Source: JADLDB01 sp040755835
GTDB taxonomy: Bacteria > Myxococcota > Myxococcia > Myxococcales > Myxococcaceae
Length of the DNA stretch: 64,000 nucleotides
Assembly: GCA_040755835.1 (NCBI GenBank)
Contig: JBFMAB010000059.1
Coordinates: forward strand, 124,001-188,000
Direction: 5' to 3'
Part shown: piece by piece, positions 57,845-64,000 of the stretch
Layout of the letters: each line of letters begins with the position of its first letter
Position numbering within the stretch: position 1 is the first letter of the stretch
Notes under the pieces: model-generated
Told to the model about the DNA's origin: nothing
The model's input: only the letters and a program-made list of their open reading frames with translations
Database searches by the model: none
Position numbers and translations under genes: made by a program

Positions 57845-59794
57845 ATGACCTTCCTGCCGTTCGCGGTCGCCCTCACCCTGTCGCAGCTTTCCCCCGCCGA
57901 GCTCGAGGCGCTCAAGCGCACGGTCTCGGTCGAGGCGGCCGCGGTGGAGCGCGCGCCCGACGACACCGAAGCTCTGTACCGCCTGGGCCTGGCGTACTTG
58001 ACGCTGGGCGACACGAAGCGGGCGGTGAAGCCGCTCGAGGCGCTGGTGCAGAAGGATCCGGAGTCGCTCGACGGGAAGCTGCTGCTGGCGCGCGCGTACC
58101 GGGGCGCCGGCGAAACGGAGAGGGCGAAGGCGTTGCTGGACCAGGCGCTCTTGTCGATGCCGGACGAGCCGTCGCTGCACGCGGCGCGGGCGCAGCTGGC
58201 GCGCAGCCTCGACGACACCGACGGCGCCATCGCGCACTACAGGAAGGCGGTGGAGCTGTCGCCCAACGACGCCGCGCTGGTGTTCAACCTGGGCGAGGCG
58301 CTGCACAAGAGCCGGAAGAACCTCGACGAGGCCATCGCCGCGTACCGCAAGGCGCTGACGATGGACCCGGAGCTCACCGACGCGAAGGTGAACCTGGGCA
58401 AGGCGTTGGCCGAGAAGGGGCTGTTCGGCGAGGCGAAGGAGATCCTCGCCTCGGTGAGCAAGTCGACGCTGGCCGACGCCGAGGCGCACTACAACCTGGG
58501 CGTCCTCCTCGTGCGTGAGGGCAACGTGAGCTCGGCGATCACCGAGTTCGAGCGGGCGCTGGCGATCAACCCGAAGCACGCGCAGGCGATGAACAACCTG
58601 GGCGTGGCGTACGACGCGGTGTCGAACACCAGAAAGGCGCTCGAGGCCTTCAAGAAGGCGACCGCGATCGACCCGACCTACGCCGAGGCCTGGTTCAACC
58701 TGGGCATGAGCTACGTGAAGCTCGACCAGATGCCGGCGGCGACGCGCGCCTTCGAGCAGGCGCTGAAGCTGGAGCCCGAGTCGACCGGCCCGTACGTGCA
58801 GCTCGGCACGCTGTACCTCAAGCAGGGCAAGCGCGACCGCGCGGTGGAGGCGTTCAAGAAGGCGATCGCCGCGGCGGAGGCGGAGGACCAGAAGAACGCG
58901 GGCTTCCTGCAGCTGGTGAAGCTGTCGGACCGCAAGCGCAGCACCGACGCCTACCGCGGGCTGGCGCTGGCGTACCTCGGCCAGGGCAAGGTGGACGAGG
59001 CGGTGGCCACGCTGAAGCAGGCGGTGGACAAGATGCCGAAGGACGCGTCGGCGCGCGAGGCGCTGGGGGACGCGTACATGGCCCAGGGGAACTACGACGG
59101 GGCGATCGAGCAGCTGACGGAGCGGCTGGCGTTGGAGCCCACCACGGACGCGCGGCTGGACCTGGCGCGGGCGTGGTCGAAGAAGCGCGTCGCGAAGCAG
59201 GCGGAGCCGCTCTACAAGGAGGTCCTCAAGGCGGAGCCGAACAACAGCGACGCAAAGACGGGGCTGGTGGACCTGTACCTGTCGATGGGGCGCTACGGCG
59301 AGGCCGAGGCGGAGCTGAAGAAGGCGCTCGAGGTGGACCCGAACGACCTGCAGGCGCTGGCGCGCCTCGGCATTCTGAAGTCGCGCATGGGCCGCCCGAA
59401 CGAGGCGCTCGAGCCGCTGGAGAAGGTGGCCCAGGCGAACCCGCTGCTCTACGACGCGCGCGCCGAGTACGCGTTCCTGCTGTTCCGGGGCGATCCCACG
59501 AATGCGGACCGCTGCATCGCGACGATGACGGACATTCTCACGGCCGAGCCGCGGCACGCGCTGAGCCTCCACTACCTGGGCGTGTGCCTCTACGCGCGTG
59601 ACCAGAAGAGCCGCGCCGAGGAGACGTTCAAGGCGGCGCTGAAGGTGGACCCGAACTTCGCGGCAGCGCACTTTTCCCTCGGCGAGCTGTACGAGAACGA
59701 GGGGAAGAAGGACGAGGCGAAGAAGGAATACGAGGCCGCGGCGAAGCTGGATCACTCCGAGGCGCGGGACGCGCTGAAGAGGTTGAGCAAGTAG
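57845..59794 (+). CDS. TPR-repeat protein of the Glt-like cluster
   Basis: A 649-residue protein, ATG at 57845; GTG at 57839 is in frame two codons earlier. A short hydrophobic N-terminus (TFLPFAVALTLSQLS) may be a signal peptide but has no lipobox. About 16 canonical TPR units fill the chain, for example AHYNLGVLLVREGNVSSAIT, AMNNLGVAYDAVSNTRKALE, AWFNLGMSYVKLDQMPAATR and AAHFSLGELYENEGKKDEAK. GltE/AglT of M. xanthus is a TPR lipoprotein; this protein occupies a comparable role by fold but lacks the lipid anchor. It could organise complex assembly in the periplasm, or, if the N-terminus is not cleaved, stay at the inner membrane. It is the last gene before a terminator-like hairpin. Confidence 0.85.
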   Translation: MTFLPFAVALTLSQLSPAELEALKRTVSVEAAAVERAPDDTEALYRLGLAYLTLGDTKRAVKPLEALVQKDPESLDGKLLLARAYRGAGETERAKALLDQALLSMPDEPSLHAARAQLARSLDDTDGAIAHYRKAVELSPNDAALVFNLGEALHKSRKNLDEAIAAYRKALTMDPELTDAKVNLGKALAEKGLFGEAKEILASVSKSTLADAEAHYNLGVLLVREGNVSSAITEFERALAINPKHAQAMNNLGVAYDAVSNTRKALEAFKKATAIDPTYAEAWFNLGMSYVKLDQMPAATRAFEQALKLEPESTGPYVQLGTLYLKQGKRDRAVEAFKKAIAAAEAEDQKNAGFLQLVKLSDRKRSTDAYRGLALAYLGQGKVDEAVATLKQAVDKMPKDASAREALGDAYMAQGNYDGAIEQLTERLALEPTTDARLDLARAWSKKRVAKQAEPLYKEVLKAEPNNSDAKTGLVDLYLSMGRYGEAEAELKKALEVDPNDLQALARLGILKSRMGRPNEALEPLEKVAQANPLLYDARAEYAFLLFRGDPTNADRCIATMTDILTAEPRHALSLHYLGVCLYARDQKSRAEETFKAALKVDPNFAAAHFSLGELYENEGKKDEAKKEYEAAAKLDHSEARDALKRLSK

Positions 59795-60230
59795 GTCGGT
59801 GATGGCGCGTCGTGCACGCGCCGCGGCCTCTGTCCCCTGCCTCTGCCGTGCTTCTTCGGCTGCACAGCCGGCTTTTTCCCCACTTCCCCCGCCCTTCGCC
59901 CCGGGGCGAAAGGGGCTCCGCTGCGCGATGCAGGCGGCCGCACTGCCGAGCGGTCACGTCCTCGGCAGCGCTTCACGACCATACCGACGGCTGCACCACA
60001 CCGACGCGCCGTGGAATTCGTCACCCTTCAGCGTGTGCGGCTCGCCCATTCGGCCGTGCTCGTCTCAGCCATGGCTGCCGATGGTGTGACGCTGCTGAGG
60101 CAATTCGAGGCGCCCCGGTGTGGCTGGGCGAATGGAGGAAAAGCGCTGCTGACATGCGCGCCGCGGTCGGCAGGGCGATCGCCTGGCGCGCGCAGCGCAC
60201 CCTCTCTCCCCGTCGGGGCGCCCCCCGCCC
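59795..60230. other. Convergent intergenic stretch with hairpins, no gene seen
   Basis: Besides the terminator candidate, it contains a perfect 16-base palindrome TTCGCCCCGGGGCGAA at 59895-59910, flanked by CCC/AGGGG so the stem can extend imperfectly. The rest shows no coding signature on either strand and no RNA gene that I can recognise. Confidence 0.5.
59857..59877 (+). terminator. Rho-independent terminator candidate after the Glt-like cluster
   Basis: CGGCT-GCAC-AGCCG (59857-59870) followed by GCTTTTT (59871-59877) lies 62 bases after the TPR gene stop. The stem is short (5 bp) but GC-rich and the T run is one of the few in the window. Confidence 0.55.
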
Positions 60231-60692
60231 TCAGGCGTGACACGCCTTGAACTTCCGCCCACTCCCACACGGACACGGCGCGTTCCGCTCCACCTTCACC
60301 GTCGTCACCACCGGCTCGCCCGACACGTACACCCAGCGGCCGTCGCGCCGGCGGAAGGCCGACCGCTCCCGCATCGTCACCACCGCCGCGTCCTCCAGGT
60401 ACCGCGCCTCGAACTCCACGTGCCCCGCGTCGTCCCCCAGCCCGCCCGCCTCGCGCGCCAGCACCGTCAAGCCGAGCCACGTCACCGACGCCGCCCACCT
60501 CGACAGCGCCGCGACCTCGGCCGGTGAAGTCGGGGCGTCGTGCGTCGCCGAAAGGTAATCGCCCTTCGCCAGCGCGAACGCCGAGTAGCGCGAGCGCATC
60601 AACGCCTCCGCCGTCTCCGCCGGCCGCGTGCCGTCGTGCCGCGGCGCGCAGCACGCCTCGTAGGCCGCTCCCGAGCCGCAGGGACAGCTCAC
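60231..60692 (-). CDS. YchJ-family (UPF0225) protein with two SEC-C motifs
   Basis: A 153-residue cytoplasmic protein. GTG at 60690-60692 is chosen because AAGGAG lies 8 bases upstream and it overlaps the stop of the upstream NADH dehydrogenase gene (GTGA). It opens with a SEC-C zinc motif (CPCGSGAAYEACC) and closes with another (CPCGSGRKFKACH). Between them is the YchJ-type core (ALMRSRYSAFALAKGDYL, then 'HVEFEARYLED' and 'RSAFRRRDGRWVYVSGEP'). SEC-C motifs bind zinc and, in SecA, contact SecB and ribosomes. YchJ proteins are of unknown function. The coupling to ndh is probably just operon structure. Confidence 0.85.
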   Translation of the reverse strand: MSCPCGSGAAYEACCAPRHDGTRPAETAEALMRSRYSAFALAKGDYLSATHDAPTSPAEVAALSRWAASVTWLGLTVLAREAGGLGDDAGHVEFEARYLEDAAVVTMRERSAFRRRDGRWVYVSGEPVVTTVKVERNAPCPCGSGRKFKACHA

Positions 60693-61981
60693 CCCACCCG
60701 CTCCTTCGCCGAAGGCTCCGGCAACACCCTGGGTGGCGGCGGCGTCACGCCCGTGATGAGCCGCGCGCCGCGCCCATAGGTGAACCACGCCCACGTCCAC
60801 TGGATCATCACCAACAGCCGGTTGCGGAAACCCACCAGGAAGAGAATGTGAATGAAGAGCCACGCCAGCCAGCCGGGGAAACCCGACAGCTTGAGCCGCC
60901 CCGTCTGCGCGATGCCCGCCGCCCGCCCCACCGTCGCCATGATGCCCTTGTCCACGTAGCGGAACGGCTGCCGCGCCCGGCCCTCCAACCCCGCGAGCAC
61001 GTTGTCGGCCGCATGCTGCCCCTGCTGGCTCGCCACCGGCGCCAGCCCCGGCAAGGTCCCGCCGCCCTCCACCTCGAAGCTCGCCAGGTCGCCCACCACG
61101 TACGCGTCCGGGTGGCCCGGAATCGTGAGATCGGCCTGCACCTTCACCCGCCCCGCGCGGTCCAACTCCACGCCCAACGCGCGCGCCAAAGGGGGCCCCT
61201 GCACCCCCGCCGCCCACAGCACCGTCCGCGCCGGCAGGAAGGCGTCGCCCAGCTTCACGCCGTCGGCGCGCACCTCCGTCACCCGCGTGGACAGCCGCAC
61301 CTCCACCCCCAGCTTCTCGATGGCCCGGCGCGCCGAGTCCGACAGCTTCTCGTCGAAGGCCGACAGCATCCGCGGCCCGGCCTCCACCAGCACCACGCGC
61401 GCCTTGCGCGGATCGAACGCCCGGAAGTCGCGCGCCACCGTGAAGCGCGCCAGCTCGGCGATCGCCCCCGCCAGCTCCACGCCCGTCGGGCCCGCGCCCA
61501 CCACCACGAAGGTGAGCAGCGCGTCCCGCACCGCCGCGTCCGGCTCCGTCTCCGCCGCCTCGAAGGCCGACAGCACCCGCCGGCGGATCTCCAGCGCGTC
61601 GTCCAGCGTCTTCAGCCCCGGCGCGTCCTTCTCCCAGTCATCGCGCCCGAAGTACGCGTGCCGCACGCCCGCCGCCACGATGAGCGCGTCGTACGTCATC
61701 TCCACGCCGTCCTTCAGGCGTACGCGCTTCGCCGCCAGGTCAACGCCCGTCACCTCGCCCATCCGCACCTCGACGTTCCGGTGCTTCGCCAACAACGAGC
61801 GAATCGGCGAGGCGATGTCGGCCGGCGACAGGCCCGCCGTCGCCACCTGGTACAAGAGCGGCTGGAAGAGGTGGTGGTTCTGCCGGTCGATGAGCGTCAC
61901 CCGCACCGGCCTACGCGCCAGGCGGCGCGCCGCGCTCAGGCCGCCGAAGCCACCGCCGATGATGACGACGTGGGCCGTCAT
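60689..61981 (-). CDS. ndh: Type II NADH:quinone dehydrogenase
   Basis: A 430-residue flavoprotein with ATG at 61979-61981. Two dinucleotide-binding folds are present: VVIIGGGFGGLSAARRLA at the N-terminus (FAD) and FVVVGAGPTGVELAGAIAEL (NADH, about 160-180). HHLFQPLLYQVATAGLSP is the family motif near the flavin, and DAYVVGDLA the second FAD motif. The C-terminal part (WLAWLFIHILFLVGFRNRLL and WTWAWF, about 370-405) is an amphipathic/hydrophobic segment that anchors the enzyme to the inner face of the membrane. It passes electrons from NADH to quinone without pumping protons. The downstream SEC-C gene overlaps its stop. Confidence 0.92.
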   Translation of the reverse strand: MTAHVVIIGGGFGGLSAARRLARRPVRVTLIDRQNHHLFQPLLYQVATAGLSPADIASPIRSLLAKHRNVEVRMGEVTGVDLAAKRVRLKDGVEMTYDALIVAAGVRHAYFGRDDWEKDAPGLKTLDDALEIRRRVLSAFEAAETEPDAAVRDALLTFVVVGAGPTGVELAGAIAELARFTVARDFRAFDPRKARVVLVEAGPRMLSAFDEKLSDSARRAIEKLGVEVRLSTRVTEVRADGVKLGDAFLPARTVLWAAGVQGPPLARALGVELDRAGRVKVQADLTIPGHPDAYVVGDLASFEVEGGGTLPGLAPVASQQGQHAADNVLAGLEGRARQPFRYVDKGIMATVGRAAGIAQTGRLKLSGFPGWLAWLFIHILFLVGFRNRLLVMIQWTWAWFTYGRGARLITGVTPPPPRVLPEPSAKERVG

Positions 61982-62059
61982 GGGTCGGGCGGACTGTAAC
62001 GGACCGCGCCCGTCCCCGCCCGCTTCTCGCGCCGCTCCGCCAAGAGCGGACCGCCGCCG

Positions 62060-64000
62060 TCACGGCGTCAGCGTCAGCTCGCCGTGCACGCCCTGCTTCA
62101 CCTCGGCGAGGTCGCTCAGCATCGGCAGCAGCTCGCCCTCCTTCCACGCCTCGTATTGGTCGCCGTAGTGCGGCGCCTGCGGCCAGCCGCTCGCGCCGGT
62201 GTCCACCACCCACCAGGCGTGCGATGGATCGCCCAGGTCGATGACGGTGCGCCACACGGGCCCCGCCACCACCTTGAAGGGCGCCTTGTCGTTGCCGAGG
62301 TCGAAGTGCGTCTTCCAGATGCTGTCCAGCTCGCCGCCCGCGCCCATCCGCTCGAGGTTGACGGTGCCGTCCAGCGCCGAGCGCGCGCCGAACGCGTGCA
62401 TCGGCCGGTGCCAGTGCAGCGCGCCCCACCGCCAGTCCGACGGCTCGCCGCCCAGCGCGTCGAACAGCTCGCCCACCGCCGCCTCGAAGGCCGCCCGCAC
62501 CACGCCGTCCCGCGTCTCCACCGAAGGCGTGCGCCGGTCGTCCCACACCACGTGCGCCGCGTCGTTGAACCACGCGTCCGACGTGTTGGTGGAGTAGCGC
62601 TGCGCGAGGAAGAACTTCACCGCCGGCGCCGGCAGCTCGTCCTCGATGGCCGCGGTGACGGCGCGCTTGTACGCCGTGAAGAAGATGGCCGCCTCCGGCC
62701 GGTCCGCCTTCGCGTCGAAGTCCCAGCCCCGGAGCAGCGCCAGCGCCTGCTGCGCCCGCGGAGAAAGCGCGGCCCCGTCGCCCAGCGCCTCCAGCATGCG
62801 CGGCACCACCGTCTGCGCGCGCAGCGAGTACGTGTCCGCCTGCATGCGCTGAAAGCTGGCGCGATCGTGCTTCGGCGTGCCCTTCGCGAGCGCGACGATG
62901 CGGTCCAGCCGGTACGCCGGCGCGGAGTCCACCTGGATCCGCTGAAAGTCGGGGCTGCCGGGCTCCGCCATCAGGTTGTTGCCGTGGGCCAGCACGCCGT
63001 CGGCGGGGTCCACCGCGTGCGGCATCACCTCGCCCGAGGCGAACTCCGCCCAGTCGTACTTCGCCAGCCACCCGGGCACCGGAAACGTACCGCGGTGGTG
63101 CGGCCGCACCGGCACCGCGCCCGACACGAAGGACGCGATGTGTCCGTCCACGTCGCCCACCGTCCACGTGTTCCACGTCGACGGCAGCTTCGCGACGATG
63201 GGCCCCAGCTCGGCCGCGCTCTTCACCTGGTCCAGTTCGAGCAGCACCGCCAGCGACTGCTCGGCCTTCTCCACCTTCCAGCGGATCGCCACCAGCGGCG
63301 ACCCCGGCGGGAAGAGCTCCGGGTGCAGGTCGTTGTAGAGCGGCCCGTTGCAGGTGCTGCGCAGCGGCACCTTCACCTCGCGAAAGTCGCCGCCGTCACG
63401 CACGCGCACCACCTCCTCGCGGGTGGTGAGCCCGCAGTCGCCGCCCTCGTGCAGCACGAAGCCGGGCCGCGCCGGGTCCTCCTTCTCCAGCACCAGATCC
63501 ACCACGTCCGTCATCGTCGAGGTGACGCCCCACGCGACGCGCTCGTTGTGGCCCGCCACCACCCACGGCAGCCCCGGCACCGTCACGCCGATGACGTCCA
63601 GCCCCGGCGCCTTGAGGTGCAGCTGCACGAAGAGCCCCGGCAGGAAGTGCGAGAGGTGCGGATCGTTCGCCAGCAGCGGCTTTCCCGACGCGCTGCGCGC
63701 GCCCGACACCACCCAGGCGTTCGACGCGCCGCCCAGCGTCAGCACGTCCACCGTCGCGCGCGCGAGCGCCACCGGGTCCGCCGGCGCCGGCGCCAGTTTC
63801 ATCGGGAAGAGCCCGTCCAGCTCCTCCACCACCGCCGGCGGCAGCGGCTGCGCGGGCGCACTGGTGGTGACGGTGCGGCCGCCGCCGAGCGGCTCCGACG
63901 GGTAGATGGCCTGCATGCGCTCGACGCCCACCGACATCGCGAGCAACAGCCGCACGGCCTCCTGCTGGTAGTTGTGCGTGATGCTCCAGATGTTGAGGAG
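62060..64000 (-). CDS. Penicillin acylase family N-terminal-nucleophile hydrolase (5' part cut off)
   Basis: The frame is open to the right edge (codons beyond 63955 read LLNIWSITHNYQQEA), so only the last 647 codons are present. The autoprocessing site is GGASNAWVVSG, where Ser becomes the N-terminus of the beta chain and the nucleophile. After it come ANDPHLSHFLPGLFVQLHLK, GVTVPGLPWVVAGHNERVAWG and the conserved Asn in GNNLMAEPG, all typical of penicillin G/acyl-homoserine-lactone acylases. The beta chain (~540 residues) is complete; the alpha chain and signal peptide lie outside. It should be periplasmic or secreted and remove acyl groups from amides. The natural substrate could be acyl-homoserine lactones or lipopeptides. 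Confidence 0.9.
   Translation of the reverse strand, partial: LLNIWSITHNYQQEAVRLLLAMSVGVERMQAIYPSEPLGGGRTVTTSAPAQPLPPAVVEELDGLFPMKLAPAPADPVALARATVDVLTLGGASNAWVVSGARSASGKPLLANDPHLSHFLPGLFVQLHLKAPGLDVIGVTVPGLPWVVAGHNERVAWGVTSTMTDVVDLVLEKEDPARPGFVLHEGGDCGLTTREEVVRVRDGGDFREVKVPLRSTCNGPLYNDLHPELFPPGSPLVAIRWKVEKAEQSLAVLLELDQVKSAAELGPIVAKLPSTWNTWTVGDVDGHIASFVSGAVPVRPHHRGTFPVPGWLAKYDWAEFASGEVMPHAVDPADGVLAHGNNLMAEPGSPDFQRIQVDSAPAYRLDRIVALAKGTPKHDRASFQRMQADTYSLRAQTVVPRMLEALGDGAALSPRAQQALALLRGWDFDAKADRPEAAIFFTAYKRAVTAAIEDELPAPAVKFFLAQRYSTNTSDAWFNDAAHVVWDDRRTPSVETRDGVVRAAFEAAVGELFDALGGEPSDWRWGALHWHRPMHAFGARSALDGTVNLERMGAGGELDSIWKTHFDLGNDKAPFKVVAGPVWRTVIDLGDPSHAWWVVDTGASGWPQAPHYGDQYEAWKEGELLPMLSDLAEVKQGVHGELTLTP

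Overview
The window is a very GC-rich (roughly 70% or more by eye), gene-dense chromosome segment, almost certainly from a member of the Myxococcota (myxobacteria). The evidence is the dense run of lipoproteins with [LVA]-x-[AS]-C lipoboxes, a MYXO-CTERM-like sorting tail with thrombospondin type 3 repeats, Ala/Pro/Lys-rich linkers, DAG/DGG-rich surface proteins, a PEGA-tailed Ser/Thr kinase, and a gene cluster resembling the Glt/Nfs trans-envelope machinery of Myxococcus xanthus. I see no rRNA, tRNA, CRISPR array, insertion sequence, integrase or prophage. The two end genes are cut by the window edges.

Layout. (1) 1-9.4 kb: partial zinc-ribbon membrane protein, a TolB-propeller/M28/PDZ peptidase lipoprotein, a small lipoprotein, a papain-fold protein without signal peptide, a Ycf46-like AAA ATPase, and a HExxHxxGxxH metalloprotease lipoprotein. 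(2) 9.4-15.2 kb: a catabolic island for alcohol/aldehyde (probably lipid or terpenoid) oxidation. It has an aldehyde dehydrogenase divergent from a FadR/GntR regulator, followed by two helper proteins and a GMC oxidoreductase. Two near-identical palindromic operators lie in the divergent promoter region. (3) 15.2-21.8 kb: zinc-ribbon membrane protein, remnant of a VOC protein, hypothetical protein, a Sco1-cytochrome c-YHS triple fusion, and a PilZ - small protein - glmU - glmS run. (4) 21.9-33.9 kb: gamma-glutamyltransferase, PGRP-type amidase lipoprotein with repeated beta domains, signal-less subtilase, DHFR-like reductase, multihaem lipoprotein, TatD-like protein, PEGA kinase and two surface lipoproteins. 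(5) 34.0-38.2 kb: gluconate-2-dehydrogenase-subunit-3-like protein with its GMC flavoprotein, a degenerate M23 lipoprotein, and two divergent small lipoproteins. (6) 38.5-47.9 kb, minus strand: five surface proteins, three of them VWA/TSP3 lipoproteins. (7) 48.1-59.8 kb, plus strand: eight genes of a Glt/Nfs-like envelope machine. (8) 60.2-64 kb: YchJ-like SEC-C protein, type II NADH dehydrogenase and penicillin acylase.

The most interesting part is 38.5-59.8 kb. VWA/TSP3 surface lipoproteins (CglB/CglD-like in type) are transcribed divergently from a compact cluster encoding a small periplasmic protein, an FHA + transmembrane + AgmX/TonB-like protein (GltG/NfsG type), a small outer-membrane barrel (CglE/GltH type), a GltC-type repeat protein, a giant GltD/AgmU-type TPR protein, two lipoproteins and another TPR protein. 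In M. xanthus such machines move cells by focal adhesions (Glt) or assemble the spore coat (Nfs). Here the motor genes (AglRQS/TolQR type) and large GltA/GltB-type barrels are not adjacent. The layout suggests a self-contained adhesin-plus-periplasmic-scaffold module that would either borrow a motor encoded elsewhere or do something different.

Family names are given from recognition of motifs, not from a database search. Long antisense open frames are GC-driven shadows and are omitted.
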